Shown here: in pieces, positions 15,835-26,520 of the stretch | Layout of the letters: each line of letters begins with the position of its first letter | Numbering within the stretch: the first letter of the stretch is position 1 | Assembly (NCBI RefSeq): GCF_002101675.1 | Contig: NZ_LQOY01000031.1 | Span: 1 to 60,082, forward strand | Direction of reading: 5' to 3' | DNA: 60,082 nucleotides | From: Mycobacterium gordonae | GTDB taxonomy: Bacteria; Actinomycetota; Actinomycetes; Mycobacteriales; Mycobacteriaceae | The notes under the pieces: generated by a model | Databases searched by the model: none | What the model saw: the letters and a program-made list of their open reading frames with translations, nothing else | Told to the model about the DNA's origin: nothing | Translations under genes and position numbers: made by a program

Positions 15835-15837
15835 CCA

Positions 15838-16395
15838 ATGGCCATCGACCAGGATGCCGTGTGGGAATTCGGTGCTGCCGACGGCGATTTGACTTTGCAC
15901 ACTGGGGTTGCCGGGCGCGCGGCCCGGATGGGTCACCGGCTCACCATCGCGATGACCCGTTGGCAGGCAAGCGTCAGTTGGGTTGCGGGTCAACCCGACT
16001 CGGCGACTCTGGTGGTCGAGGTGGACTCGCTCGAGGTATTGAAAGGCGAAGGCGGCGTCAAAGGCCTGTCCGGACCCGAAAAAATCCTGGTGCGCTCGAA
16101 TGCGCTGAAGTCATTGTCGGCGAACAAGTTTCCCGAAATCCGCTTCAACGCCGACTCGATCGAGAAGACCGAGAGCGGCTACCGGCTCAGCGGGAAGCTG
16201 CAGATCCGGGGCGCCGAGCGCGAACATGCCGTCGATCTGCGCACCGCAGAACTCGCCGACTCCTGGCGCCTGTCGCTGCAGTCCACGGTGCGCCAGTCCG
16301 ACTTCGGCGTCAAACCCTATTCACTGCTGATGGGGTCGCTGCAGGTGGCCGATGAGGTGACGGTCTCCTTCACCGCTACCCCGCCCAAGCCCTGA
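15838..16395 (+). CDS. YceI-family protein (lipid-binding lipocalin-like fold)
   Basis: The 185-residue protein follows the YceI plan: WEFGAADGDLTLHTGVAGRAARMGHRLTI at the start, EVDSLEVLKGEGGVKGLSGPEK, then SANKFPEIRFNADSIEKT with the conserved FPEIRF-type strand, and LSGKLQIRGAEREHAVDL. YceI proteins form an extended beta barrel that binds long isoprenoid or fatty-acyl chains. No signal peptide is visible, so this member is probably cytoplasmic. It lies three bases after the alcohol dehydrogenase. A role in handling a lipid intermediate is plausible. Confidence 0.82.
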   Translation: MAIDQDAVWEFGAADGDLTLHTGVAGRAARMGHRLTIAMTRWQASVSWVAGQPDSATLVVEVDSLEVLKGEGGVKGLSGPEKILVRSNALKSLSANKFPEIRFNADSIEKTESGYRLSGKLQIRGAEREHAVDLRTAELADSWRLSLQSTVRQSDFGVKPYSLLMGSLQVADEVTVSFTATPPKP

Positions 16396-16399
16396 CCGG

Positions 16400-17533
16400 C
16401 TATTCCGGTGGGCGGCCGGGCTCCGCATATGTACCGGGAATGTGTTCGAGGACCCGGCTGAGTCGCAACGGGACGTCGGCGGGGTCGGGTTCGGGCACAG
16501 CCGACGCGGGCGGGCCTTCCGGAGCTGATTCCTCGACCTGCCCACCGGAGGTGAGCCGTACCGGCTCCTGCTGTACCGGCGGTGGGACGGGAACCCCTTG
16601 CGCGGGACGCGGAACCGGTGCGGGCGCCACCTCGGCCATCGGGGGCGTGGACTTGTGCGCCGGCTGGGGCGGAGTCGAATCCTTGCCCGGAGCGAGCTGC
16701 AGACCCAGGGCCAGCGAGACCGACGCGACGAAGGTCACCGCGGCGGCCGCCAGCGTGGTCGCCGCCCCGGCGTACTGACGTGAATGCACGGGCGTGGCGG
16801 TGACAGGCACGGCGGCACTGGCCGCGACGAGTTCGGCGTCGGTGAATTCCGTGCTCTGGGCGGCCGCCAGTGCGGCTCCACGTGCGACGGTGACCTGCGC
16901 CATGGTCTGGGCGAAGACCGGGACCGGCAGCGCATTGTCCAGCTGCCAGGAGAAGTCGCTGACGTCGTCCTGAGAACCGACCACCACCACCCCACCCGGT
17001 CGCCAGGTGCTGCGGTCGAACATTCCGGTGAGCCACGACGTCAAACCGTCGTAGCCGCCACGGACGTGCTTCACGGCGGTCTGCGACTCTCCTTCGTGGG
17101 TGTCCACCATGACGACGGTCGCCCACTCGCGTTCCAGGATGCAGACCGCGGTCTGCTCGTAGCCGATCACCGGCGCGATGGCCTGCGCGAGCGTCTCGAC
17201 GGCGTCCAGCTGGCGGACGGGCACGACGTTGTCGAACCCCGCGTCGGTGAGCGCCTCGAGCAGCAGCGCGGCCTGGGCTGCGGCCTCGTCGCTCCATGTC
17301 ACGCCGACCACCCGCAACCGGTGATCGACGGCGTCGGCAGCTTCCCGGACCCGCAAGACTTCGGCGGTCACCTGCTGTGCGGTGCTCACGGCACGCACCC
17401 CGTGACTGTTGTGCGAGCCTTCCGTCAGCTGCACCTCACGGTGGTCAAGGATGGTGCCGTCAGCGCCATGCCCTTCAGCCAGGACCCACCCGACGGTGGA
17501 CGGCGTCACCGATAGCCCGAGTACCGTATCCAA
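16400..17533 (-). CDS. DUF7159-type mycobacterial protein with one membrane helix and Pro-rich tail
   Basis: This protein of 377 residues opens DTVLGLSVTPSTVGWVLAEG, the start I associate with the mycobacterial DUF7159 family. A domain of about 210 residues resembles an actin/hexokinase-like fold fragment. A membrane helix follows at about residues 260-285 (TLAAAAVTFVASVSLALGLQL), then a proline-rich tail (PVPRPAQGVPVPPPVQQEP). The TTG start at 17531-17533 is chosen because GAGGTG lies seven bases before it and the family begins at this point. It corresponds in place and length to Rv1887. Function unknown. It is convergent with the YceI gene. Confidence 0.75.
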   Translation of the reverse strand: MDTVLGLSVTPSTVGWVLAEGHGADGTILDHREVQLTEGSHNSHGVRAVSTAQQVTAEVLRVREAADAVDHRLRVVGVTWSDEAAAQAALLLEALTDAGFDNVVPVRQLDAVETLAQAIAPVIGYEQTAVCILEREWATVVMVDTHEGESQTAVKHVRGGYDGLTSWLTGMFDRSTWRPGGVVVVGSQDDVSDFSWQLDNALPVPVFAQTMAQVTVARGAALAAAQSTEFTDAELVAASAAVPVTATPVHSRQYAGAATTLAAAAVTFVASVSLALGLQLAPGKDSTPPQPAHKSTPPMAEVAPAPVPRPAQGVPVPPPVQQEPVRLTSGGQVEESAPEGPPASAVPEPDPADVPLRLSRVLEHIPGTYAEPGRPPE

Positions 17534-19090
<1,557 letters not shown>

Positions 19091-19106
19091 CCCGCACGAC
19101 ACCGCT

Positions 19107-19146
19107 ACTACTGCGCTTGACGGCGACCGCCGTCAAGCGCAGTAGT
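19107..19146. terminator. Long perfect hairpin, bidirectional terminator after fbpB
   Basis: An 18-base-pair perfect stem (19107-19124 pairing with 19129-19146) closes a GACC loop. It starts 16 bases after the fbpB stop and lies before the convergent gene end at 19173. No U-tract follows, which is common for mycobacterial hairpin terminators. Confidence 0.75.
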
Positions 19147-19172
19147 GCGTTGTGGGGTATCTCCGAAGGTGG

Positions 19173-19742
19173 CTATCCGCGAATTTCGCCGGTGACGTCG
19201 ACCCACCCCGTCGAGTCGGTGCGGTGATCGGAAGTGTTGCGGCATTCTCCGTACACCCGCGCCACACCCAGATTCGCGTTGTCGTCGTCGCGGTAGATGA
19301 GCGCGGTGACCGCGTTCTTCGACACCGATCTGCTGTACGGGTGGCCGCCGGGGGAAATCCGTCCTTCCACCCAGCCATCGGCGGCCAGCGCCTTGGCCAC
19401 CGCCGGCAGATAGGCGTCGGCGCGGGTATCGGCGGGAATCGTGAACGTCAGGTACACCGCGCCCTGATACGGCGGATTGTCGCGGTCCCGGCACGACATC
19501 AACAGATAGCCGGCCGACGTCGGGCGCAGCTGCGCGGCCGAGACGATATCTGCTGCCGCGCCGACGGCCTGGACCCGGCTCTGCCCGTCGGAAAGCGGCG
19601 GACCCGAAACCTTCAGAGCGTCAGCGGGTGTGGCGTGCAGTTGGTCCACGGCCAGGAATGCACCGCCGAGCACCAGTGAAATCCCGAAGGTGATGGCGAG
19701 CAGGGACCGGGCTTGTGTCGAGCGCAACCAATCTGCACGCAT
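19173..19742 (-). CDS. Predicted membrane-anchored or secreted protein, function unknown
   Basis: The 189-residue protein starts [20 protein letters not shown], a positively charged N-terminus leading into a hydrophobic anchor ([20 protein letters not shown]). The rest is an extracytoplasmic domain with Cys in [10 protein letters not shown] and VYGECRNTS. The segment [30 protein letters not shown] resembles two-strand-plus-helix domains of mycobacterial lipoprotein-like proteins. There is no lipobox. The ATG at 19740-19742 removes an implausible upstream extension that overlaps the chorismate mutase gene. I recall no counterpart between fbpB and the chorismate mutase gene of M. tuberculosis. 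Confidence 0.72.
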   Translation of the reverse strand: MRADWLRSTQARSLLAITFGISLVLGGAFLAVDQLHATPADALKVSGPPLSDGQSRVQAVGAAADIVSAAQLRPTSAGYLLMSCRDRDNPPYQGAVYLTFTIPADTRADAYLPAVAKALAADGWVEGRISPGGHPYSRSVSKNAVTALIYRDDDNANLGVARVYGECRNTSDHRTDSTGWVDVTGEIRG

Positions 19743-19784
19743 GCCACCATTGTTCGTCAGATCGATCTCCGAGGGAGGGCCGGG

Positions 19785-20363
19785 ATGCCGCAGATCGCAG
19801 CCCGCGCGATCCTGGTCGCGGTTGCCACACTGTTCGTCTCCGCCGCGCCACCGGCCTGGGCGCAGGGCTCCGGCCCGCTGGCGGCTCTCGTTGACGCGCT
19901 CGCCGAGCGGTTGGCCATCGCCGAGCCGGTGGCCGCCTACAAATGGCGCGCACACGCCTTTATCGAGGATCCGGTGCGCGTCGAGCAGGAACTCACGACA
20001 TTGCGCGAGGACGCCGCAACCGAACACGTCGACCCCGATTACATCGCCCGCGTCTTCGGCGACCAGATCGCCGCCACCGAAGCGATCGAATACCAACGGT
20101 TCGCCGACTGGAAGCTCGACCCGGCCGCTGTGCCGCCTGCCCCGGCCGACCTCGGCGCCGCACGGGCCACCATCGACGCCCTGAACACTAAGATTTTGTC
20201 TCAAATATCACTTAACTGGAGTTTGCTGAATTCTCCGGCATGTGCGGATTCGCTGCAGAGCGCCCGGGACCAGGTGACCCGATCGCGGGGCCTGGACAAC
20301 CTGTACCGACGTGCGCTAACCGCCGCGACGGCCTCCTACTGCCCGGCTCAGCCGCCCGCCTGA
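19785..20363 (+). CDS. Secreted chorismate mutase (Rv1885c-type, AroQ gamma)
   Basis: This enzyme converts chorismate to prephenate; in M. tuberculosis the homologue is exported. The 192-residue precursor has a signal peptide ([23 protein letters not shown]) cut after AWA. The mature part is all-helical, with [17 protein letters not shown] (the Arg and Lys expected to bind chorismate) and a second helix [16 protein letters not shown] that supplies the conserved Glu. Two Cys residues, in NSPACADSL and TASYCPAQ, match the disulphide of Rv1885c. GGAGGG lies nine bases before the ATG. The N-terminal extension upstream is rejected. Confidence 0.93.
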   Translation: MPQIAARAILVAVATLFVSAAPPAWAQGSGPLAALVDALAERLAIAEPVAAYKWRAHAFIEDPVRVEQELTTLREDAATEHVDPDYIARVFGDQIAATEAIEYQRFADWKLDPAAVPPAPADLGAARATIDALNTKILSQISLNWSLLNSPACADSLQSARDQVTRSRGLDNLYRRALTAATASYCPAQPPA

Positions 20364-20431
20364 GGCACCCGCCACGGCGGCGTTTGCGCCAATCTCGAAG
20401 CGGTAGACAACTGATCTCATAATTTTTTCTA

Positions 20432-20887
20432 GTGGGTAACGCTTTGAACACGCTCGGCGAAATGCCGGGCATGACGACCATCACAAAGCCCCTCATCAAG
20501 TCCGCGATCACCGCAGGATTCATCGCCACCGGCATGTCGTTGTCCGCCGGCACCGCCGAGGCCGACGCCATGGACTGGGAAGCCGTCGCACAGTGCGAGT
20601 CCGGCGGCAACTGGGCCGCCAACACCGGCAACGGCGCGTACGGCGGTCTGCAGTTCAAGCAAGCCACCTGGGAGGAGTACGGCGGCGTCGGCAACCCCGC
20701 AAAAGCCTCCAAGCAGCAACAAATCGCCGTCGCGAACAAGGTTCTGGCCGGTCAGGGCCCGGGCGCCTGGCCGAAGTGCGCCAGTGCCGGCGGCATGGGA
20801 CCGGGGATCGCGCAGCTGCCCAAGCCCGGTCAGACGCTGACCCAGACGATCAGCCAGATCATCGGGATGTTCACGCCCAAACAATGA
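20432..20887 (+). CDS. rpfC: Resuscitation-promoting factor RpfC (secreted peptidoglycan hydrolase)
   Basis: Rpf proteins are lysozyme- or transglycosylase-like enzymes that cleave peptidoglycan and wake dormant cells. The Rpf domain is complete: [20 protein letters not shown] (catalytic Glu in CESGG), [18 protein letters not shown] and [15 protein letters not shown] signal peptide covers [20 protein letters not shown] with cleavage near AEADA. The C-terminus is a short tail without extra domains. The protein is 151 residues with the GTG at 20432, 25 shorter than I recall for M. tuberculosis RpfC. ATG codons at 20462 and 20471 are alternatives; none has a strong ribosome-binding site, so initiation is uncertain. 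Confidence 0.93.
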   Translation: MGNALNTLGEMPGMTTITKPLIKSAITAGFIATGMSLSAGTAEADAMDWEAVAQCESGGNWAANTGNGAYGGLQFKQATWEEYGGVGNPAKASKQQQIAVANKVLAGQGPGAWPKCASAGGMGPGIAQLPKPGQTLTQTISQIIGMFTPKQ

Positions 20888-20938
20888 TTATCGGCGGGCC
20901 GCCGCGTTTCGTTACAGCGGACGTGATTGGATCCTCCT

Positions 20939-21394
20939 ATGGAGGGTTCAGCAACAGTTCATATGGCGGCGCCGGCGGACAAGATCTGGGAATTAATCGC
21001 CGATATTCGAAATACCGGACGCTTCTCACCGGAAACCTTCGAGGCTGAGTGGCTGGGTGAGGCGACCGGCCCCGAGCTTGGAGCGCGGTTCCGCGGCCAC
21101 GTCCGCCGCAACGAGATCGGGCCGGTGTACTGGACCACCTGCGAGGTGACCGCGTGCGAGCCCGGTCGTGAATTCGGGTTTGCTGTACTGGTCGGCGACC
21201 GGGTGGTGAACAACTGGCACTACCGGCTCAAGCCGGCAGGTGACGGGACGGATGTCACCGAGTCGTTCCGCCTCGCACCGTCCCCCTTCAACAACGTCTA
21301 CCTGCTGTTGGGAGGCTTCTTACGTAAACGTCGCAACATACGAGACATGACGAAGACGCTGCATCGCATCAAAGATGTGGTCGAAGCAGGCTGA
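20939..21394 (+). CDS. SRPBCC / polyketide cyclase-like protein (Rv1883c-type)
   Basis: The 151-residue protein has the START/Bet-v1-like SRPBCC layout: VHMAAPADKIWELIADIRNTGRFSPE at the start, the central strands RFRGHVRRNEIGPVYWTTCEVTACEPGREFGF and the long C-terminal helix RDMTKTLHRIKDVVEAG. Such folds form a hydrophobic pocket for lipids or aromatic compounds. I chose the ATG at 20939 over a TTG at 20927. It precedes the SDR gene by 23 bases and may be co-transcribed with it. The ligand is unknown. Confidence 0.83.
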   Translation: MEGSATVHMAAPADKIWELIADIRNTGRFSPETFEAEWLGEATGPELGARFRGHVRRNEIGPVYWTTCEVTACEPGREFGFAVLVGDRVVNNWHYRLKPAGDGTDVTESFRLAPSPFNNVYLLLGGFLRKRRNIRDMTKTLHRIKDVVEAG

Positions 21395-21417
21395 GGGGCT
21401 GGGCGGAGATCAGATCG

Positions 21418-22248
21418 ATGAAGTCGATATTCATCACCGGTGCGGGCAGCGGGATGGGCCGGGAAGGCGTCAAGCTGTTCCACGGCAGGGGTTGGCGGGT
21501 CGGCGGCGTCGATCGCAACGACGACGGCCTGGCCGCGCTCAGCGTGGAGCTGGGCGCCGGACTGTGGACGCGCACGGTCGACGTGACGGAAAAGGCCGCG
21601 CTGGACGCGGCGCTGGCCGACTTCTGTGCCGGCAACACCGGCGGCGGACTCGACATGATGTGGAACAACGCCGGCATCGGCGAGGGCGGCTGGTTCGAGG
21701 ACGTGCCGTACGAGGCCGCCATGCGGGTCGTCGACGTGAACTTCAAGGCTGTACTGACGGGCGCCTACGGGGCACTCCCCTACCTGAAGAAGGCGCCGGG
21801 CAGCCTGATGTTCTCGACGTCGTCCTCGTCAGGCACCTACGGCATGCCGCGCATCGCCGTCTACTCGGCGACCAAACACGCCGTCAAAGGGCTGACGGAG
21901 GCGCTGAGCGTGGAATGGCAGCGCCACGGCGTGCGGGTGGCCGACGTGTTGCCGGGGCTGATCGACACGGCCATCCTCACCTCGACCCCCCAGCACTCCG
22001 GCGGGTCGGAATCGCAGATGACGCGCGAAGAACTGCAGGCTGCGGCGCCCAAACGAGGGATGTTCCGCCTGATGCCGGCGTCCAGCGTCGCCGAGGCGGC
22101 CTGGCAGGCATACCAGCATCCGACGCGGCTGCATTGGTACGTGCCGGGCAGCATCCGCTGGATCGACCGGCTCAAGGGCATCAGTCCGGAGTTTGTGCGA
22201 AACCGCATCGTGAAAGCACTGCCCAGGCTGGACCCGAAGCAGCAATAA
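21418..22248 (+). CDS. Short-chain dehydrogenase/reductase (Rv1882c-type)
   Basis: The 276-residue classical SDR has the cofactor loop TGAGSGMGREG near the start, the NNAG motif in MMWNNAGIGEG, Ser in STSSSSGTYG and the catalytic YSATK. The extended C-terminal region FRLMPASSVAEAAWQAYQHPTRLHWYVPG suggests a membrane-proximal or hydrophobic substrate. GGAG lies nine bases before the ATG. It is followed after seven bases by the lipoprotein gene lppE. The substrate is unknown. Confidence 0.9.
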   Translation: MKSIFITGAGSGMGREGVKLFHGRGWRVGGVDRNDDGLAALSVELGAGLWTRTVDVTEKAALDAALADFCAGNTGGGLDMMWNNAGIGEGGWFEDVPYEAAMRVVDVNFKAVLTGAYGALPYLKKAPGSLMFSTSSSSGTYGMPRIAVYSATKHAVKGLTEALSVEWQRHGVRVADVLPGLIDTAILTSTPQHSGGSESQMTREELQAAAPKRGMFRLMPASSVAEAAWQAYQHPTRLHWYVPGSIRWIDRLKGISPEFVRNRIVKALPRLDPKQQ

Positions 22249-22255
22249 TGTCCTG

Positions 22256-22678
22256 GTGCAGAACCGGATGGTCGCAACGGCAGGAATCGCATTGGCAGTC
22301 GTCGGCTCCGTGTCCGGGTGTGGAGGTACCCAGATACTGCCGCGCAAGGCCGCGCACGTCACCATCGACGGCACCGCACACACCACACGTCCGCCGGCGT
22401 GCAGTCAGGTCCAGGCCTATCGGACCATCGACATTCGCGACCGGGACGGCCAGGTGCAGGCGGTGATGATGATCAGCGGTGACCGGGTGATCCCCCAGTT
22501 CGTGAAGATCCGCAATATCGACGGGTTCACCGGCAGCTACTACGAGGGCGGGGTGGGAGACGCGCACGTGGACGTCAACAAGAACTCCTACACGATCACC
22601 GGGAGCGCATCCGGCATCAACAGCAACAACCCGAACAAGGTCGTGACCACGGATTTCAAGATCAGCGCCGAGTGCTGA
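22256..22678 (+). CDS. lppE: Lipoprotein LppE
   Basis: The 140-residue precursor has a lipoprotein signal peptide (MVATAGIALAVVGSVSGCGG) with the lipobox VSGC, so the mature protein is anchored at residue 22 outside the membrane. The mature domain contains TIDGTAHTTRPPACSQVQAY and ends with NNPNKVVTTDFKISAEC, giving a likely disulphide between the internal and terminal Cys. The start is GTG. Length equals what I recall for Rv1881c. It belongs to the family of mycobacterial 22-kDa-antigen-like lipoproteins; no activity is known. Confidence 0.88.
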   Translation: MQNRMVATAGIALAVVGSVSGCGGTQILPRKAAHVTIDGTAHTTRPPACSQVQAYRTIDIRDRDGQVQAVMMISGDRVIPQFVKIRNIDGFTGSYYEGGVGDAHVDVNKNSYTITGSASGINSNNPNKVVTTDFKISAEC

Positions 22679-22688
22679 GCGCCTACCC

Positions 22689-24005
22689 ATGAAAGACAGA
22701 CTGCACTGGTTCGCGATGCACGGCGTGGTCCGCGGGGTCGCCAGACTCGCGGTCCGCCGAGGCGACCTGCAGGCCCGGTTGATCGCCGATCCCGCTGTCG
22801 CGGACGACCCGGTGCCCTTCTATGACGAAGTGCGACGGCGCGGCGCATTGGTCCGCAACCGGGCGAACCTGATGACGGTCGACCACCGACTCGCCCACGA
22901 TCTCCTCCGGTCGGACGATTTCCACGTCATCAACTTCGGCGACAGCCTGCCAAAGCCATTGCGCTGGCTAGAAACTCGCACCCGTGATGACCGGCTGCAC
23001 CCGCTGCGACCGCCGTCGCTGCTGGCGGTCGAACCGCCGGATCACACGCGCTACCGCAAGACCGTCTCGGCGGTGTTCACCTCACGAGCGGTGGCCGCGC
23101 TGCGCGACCGCGTGCAGCAGACAGCGGACGAGCTGCTGGATCAGCTGGTGGACCGGCCCGGCGGCGTCGACATTGTCGGCCGGTATTGCTCCCAGCTACC
23201 GATCACCGTCATCAGCGAGATCCTCGGTGTGCCCGAATACGACCGCCGGCGTGTCCTGGAATTTGGCGAGTTGGCCGCTCCGAGCCTGGACATCGGGTTG
23301 CCCTGGCAGCAGTACGTCCGCGTGCAGCGCGGCGTCGCCGGCTTCAACGCGTGGCTGGTGGAGCATCTCAGCCAACTGCGGCGCACCCCTGGTGACGACC
23401 TGATGAGCCAGCTGATCCGAGTCGCTCAAAGCGGCAGCGAGGACAGCTATCTCGATGACACCGAGTTGCAGGCCGTCGCCGGGCTGGTACTGGTCGCGGG
23501 CTTCGAGACCACAGTGAACTTGCTGGGCAACGGAATTCGGATGCTCCTGGACCATCCCGACCAGCTGGAGAAACTGCGTGAGCGCCCGGAGCTGTGGCCC
23601 AACGCCGTGGAGGAGATTCTGCGGCTCGACTCGCCGGTACAGCTGACGGCGCGGGTGGCCGGCCGCGATGTCGAGGTGGCCGGGCAGCCGATCTACCGCG
23701 GTGAAGTGGTGGTGATCTACCTTGCCGCCGCCAACCGGGACCCGTCGGTATTCGCCGACCCACACCGTTTCGATGTCGAAAGAGCTAATGCGGGAAAGCA
23801 TCTCGCATTCTCGACGGGACGACACTTCTGCCTGGGCGCCGCACTGGCCCGGTCTGAGGGCGAAGTGGGTTTGCGCACCTTCTTCGACCGCTTCCCCGAC
23901 GTCCGGGCCGCCGGTGCCGGCGCGCGGCGCAGCACCCGGGTGCTGCGTGGCTGGTCGACGCTACCCGTTCAACTCGGGCCGGCGCGGTCGATGGCCACCC
24001 GGTAG
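22689..24005 (+). CDS. cyp140: Cytochrome P450, CYP140 family
   Basis: The 438-residue P450 corresponds to Rv1880c (CYP140A1) in length and place. It shows the I-helix AGLVLVAGFETTVNLLGNG, the ExxR pair in NAVEEILRLDSPVQLTAR and the heme-binding loop FSTGRHFCLGAALARSE, with the Cys thiolate at residue 381. The substrate is not established; the pocket is inferred to take a lipid or polyketide. It lies 10 bases downstream of lppE on the same strand and is convergent with kup. Confidence 0.93.
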   Translation: MKDRLHWFAMHGVVRGVARLAVRRGDLQARLIADPAVADDPVPFYDEVRRRGALVRNRANLMTVDHRLAHDLLRSDDFHVINFGDSLPKPLRWLETRTRDDRLHPLRPPSLLAVEPPDHTRYRKTVSAVFTSRAVAALRDRVQQTADELLDQLVDRPGGVDIVGRYCSQLPITVISEILGVPEYDRRRVLEFGELAAPSLDIGLPWQQYVRVQRGVAGFNAWLVEHLSQLRRTPGDDLMSQLIRVAQSGSEDSYLDDTELQAVAGLVLVAGFETTVNLLGNGIRMLLDHPDQLEKLRERPELWPNAVEEILRLDSPVQLTARVAGRDVEVAGQPIYRGEVVVIYLAAANRDPSVFADPHRFDVERANAGKHLAFSTGRHFCLGAALARSEGEVGLRTFFDRFPDVRAAGAGARRSTRVLRGWSTLPVQLGPARSMATR

Positions 24006-24006
24006 C

Positions 24007-25932
24007 TCAGACCTCGATCCTTGAACCCATGATCACCGTTCGGTCGGGCGGCAACCCGAAGTATTCGGCCGCATCGGCGGTGATGTACGACGTCGCGATG
24101 AACAGTCGCTTGCGCCAGGACGCCATGGTGGGCGCCGAGCCCTTGACCAGTTCGAGCTTGGACAGGAAGTAGGAAGCCTCGTCCACGGCGATCTCCCCTT
24201 CGGTCTGGCTTGGTTCCAGCAACCGAAGAGCGGCAAGGACATTCGGTGTCTCCATATAGCCGAAATGGGCGGTCACGTGAATGATGCCGTCTCTGGCGTA
24301 GCCCAGCGCGTCGACGTCGGTCCGCTCGGCGTCCGGTACCCGCGGCACCGGTAAGGTGTCGATCGCCATGATGACCACCTGCTCGTGCAGCACGTGGTTG
24401 TGCTCCACATTGGCCCGCATGGCCAGCGGCGTCGTTTCTTTGCCCCGATTCAAGAAGATCGCCGTGCCCGGCACCCGGGTGAACGGCTGCGCCCGGTGGG
24501 CGAGACCGGCTACGAACTCGCGCAACGAGCCCTCGGTGGATTCCCTTGTCGTGGTGACGATTTCACGACCGCGCCGCCAGGTGGTCATCACGGTGAAGGC
24601 GATCACCGCGATCAGCAGCGGCAGCCATGCCCCGTGCACCAGCTTCGTCAAATTGGCCGCCAGGAACAACAGGTCGATCGACAACAGCACCGCGCCGCCG
24701 CCCACCACCAGCCACCGGGGTGCCGACCATTTGATGCGCGCGACGTAGAGAAACAGCAGTGTGGTGATGCTGATGGTGCCGGTGACCGCCATACCGAAGG
24801 CGAACGCCAGCGCCGCCGAACTGCGGAAGGCGAAGACCAGGGTCAGAACCGAAACCAGCAACAGGCCGTTGACCCACGGAACGTAGATCTGGCCGATAGT
24901 CGACTCCGACGTGTGGGCGATGCGCAACCGCGGCAGGTAGCCGAGCTGCGCGGCCTGCGACGCCACCGAGAAGGCACCCGTGATCACCGCCTGCGACGCG
25001 ATCACCGTTGCGGCGGTGGCAAGTAGCACCATCGGTATCCGTGCCCAGTCCGGCACGAGCAGGAAGAACGGTGCGCTGGCCGTTCTCGGGTCGCCCAGCA
25101 CCAGTGCCCCTTGACCGAGGTAGCTCAGGGCGCAGCCGGGCAACACCACAAACAACCAGCCCGACGTGATGGCGCGTCGACCGAAGTGCCCCATATCGGC
25201 GTAGAGCGCCTCGGCCCCGGTGACGGAGAGGACGACCGCCGCGAGCGAGAAGAAGGCGAAGTGAAAATGACCCGCCATGAATTTGACCGCATAGACCGGT
25301 GAGAGCGCCCGCAGAATCTCCGGATGGTCCGCGATCCCGAGGACTCCGCAGCCGCCGATCGCGGTGAACCAGGCGATCATCACTGGGCCGAAAAACCGTC
25401 CGACAACAGCGGTGCCGTGTCGCTGCACGGAGAACAGCAACACGATGATCACCGCGGTGACCGGCACCACCCACGAACTCAGCTGCGGCTGAATGACTTT
25501 GATACCTTCGACGGCCGAGAGAACGGAGATCGCCGGGGTGATCATGCTGTCGCCGAAGAACAGCGCGGCGCCGAACAGGCCGAGGGCGGAAAGAGCCATC
25601 GCGGTGCGGCGGCCGCCCCACGTCCCCAGCAGCGTGATCAGCGCCATGATCCCGCCTTCACCGTGATTGTCGGCGCGCATCACCAAAGTGATGTAGGTGA
25701 GGGTGACGATGATCATGACGGACCAGAAGATCAATGACACGACGCCGTACACGTTCTCTGTGCTGATGGGAACCGGATGCGGATCCTCGGGGTTGAACAC
25801 CGTCTGGATGGTGTAGATGGGGCTGGTGCCGATGTCCCCGAAGACGACGCCGAGCGCGCCCAGCATGGTGGCCAGCGCCGCGACCGGGCCGGGTCGCCGG
25901 GTGCCGGTAGCGGGTCCGGAATCTGTTTGCAC
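24007..25932 (-). CDS. kup: Kup/KUP-family low-affinity K+ uptake transporter
   Basis: The 641-residue transporter moves K+ (and Cs+) into the cell, probably with protons. It begins ALATMLGALGVVFGDIGTSPIYT, the signature of KUP proteins, and has about 12 membrane helices (for example FGAALFFGDSMITPAISVLSAVEG and FFSLAAVVLSVTGAEALYADMGHFG). The C-terminal hydrophilic domain includes RVPGTAIFLNRGKETTPLAM and VTAHFGYMETPNVLAAL. The start is GTG with GAGGA eight bases upstream. It is an insertion relative to M. tuberculosis, which I recall lacking kup. No riboswitch is seen in the 118-base upstream gap. Confidence 0.93.
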   Translation of the reverse strand: MQTDSGPATGTRRPGPVAALATMLGALGVVFGDIGTSPIYTIQTVFNPEDPHPVPISTENVYGVVSLIFWSVMIIVTLTYITLVMRADNHGEGGIMALITLLGTWGGRRTAMALSALGLFGAALFFGDSMITPAISVLSAVEGIKVIQPQLSSWVVPVTAVIIVLLFSVQRHGTAVVGRFFGPVMIAWFTAIGGCGVLGIADHPEILRALSPVYAVKFMAGHFHFAFFSLAAVVLSVTGAEALYADMGHFGRRAITSGWLFVVLPGCALSYLGQGALVLGDPRTASAPFFLLVPDWARIPMVLLATAATVIASQAVITGAFSVASQAAQLGYLPRLRIAHTSESTIGQIYVPWVNGLLLVSVLTLVFAFRSSAALAFAFGMAVTGTISITTLLFLYVARIKWSAPRWLVVGGGAVLLSIDLLFLAANLTKLVHGAWLPLLIAVIAFTVMTTWRRGREIVTTTRESTEGSLREFVAGLAHRAQPFTRVPGTAIFLNRGKETTPLAMRANVEHNHVLHEQVVIMAIDTLPVPRVPDAERTDVDALGYARDGIIHVTAHFGYMETPNVLAALRLLEPSQTEGEIAVDEASYFLSKLELVKGSAPTMASWRKRLFIATSYITADAAEYFGLPPDRTVIMGSRIEV

Positions 25933-26050
25933 GGCAACGGTCCTCGTTCGTGGTGGCGGTCTGGCGCCATGATCCTACTGGCGCGGGGCGCGCCAGCGCA
26001 GGTAACAGCTGTGGTTGACACCCGTGCGGCGGCCGAGTTAATTGACGGGT

Positions 26051-26503
26051 ATGACAGAAGTGATCACAGCTGAGAACGTCGTGACCGGAATGTGGCAAGC
26101 GCTGTCGCGGCGGGACTGGGAGGCGGTGCAAACCTTCCTGTCCGACGATTGTCTCTACGTCGACATGCCGGTCCCCGCAGTGTCGGCTCGCGGTCCCGAG
26201 AACATCGTGACGCGGCTCAAGATCGGGCTCGCGGAGCTGGCGGGATATGAGAATCACGACGGTCTTCTGGTGTCCAACGGCTCCGACGTCATGTATGAGC
26301 ACTCCGAGACCTGGACTTTCCAGACCGGCGAGCAGGGCGTGCTGCGGTTCGTCACGGTGCACAAGGTGGTGGACGGCAAAATTGCTGTCTGGAAGGACTA
26401 TTGGGACTTCAACAGCCTCGCGGCGTTCGCACCGCCGCAACACTTCGAAAACCTGATGGGCGGCGACACGTCCTGGATCTTCGACGCCAGCGCCCTGGTG
26501 TAG
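26051..26503 (+). CDS. NTF2-like / limonene-epoxide-hydrolase-type protein
   Basis: The 150-residue protein fits the NTF2-like cone fold: an N-terminal helix ENVVTGMWQALSRRDWEAVQTFLSDDCLYVDMP, then strands ending in LRFVTVHKVVDGKIAVWKDYWDF. The D-G-K-I-x-x-W-x-D-Y-x-D ending resembles limonene-1,2-epoxide hydrolases, whose Asp-Arg-Asp triad activates water, though the central Arg cannot be assigned with confidence. A catalytic or binding role is possible. The ATG at 26051 is preferred over a TTG at 26042. It is divergent from kup and convergent with the amidohydrolase gene. Confidence 0.78.
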   Translation: MTEVITAENVVTGMWQALSRRDWEAVQTFLSDDCLYVDMPVPAVSARGPENIVTRLKIGLAELAGYENHDGLLVSNGSDVMYEHSETWTFQTGEQGVLRFVTVHKVVDGKIAVWKDYWDFNSLAAFAPPQHFENLMGGDTSWIFDASALV

Positions 26504-26520
26504 CTGGCCGCAGCGCCGGT

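Noticed and set aside
25933..26050. c-di-AMP riboswitch before kup
   Set aside because: The gap is only 118 bases and no ydaO-like conserved elements are visible.
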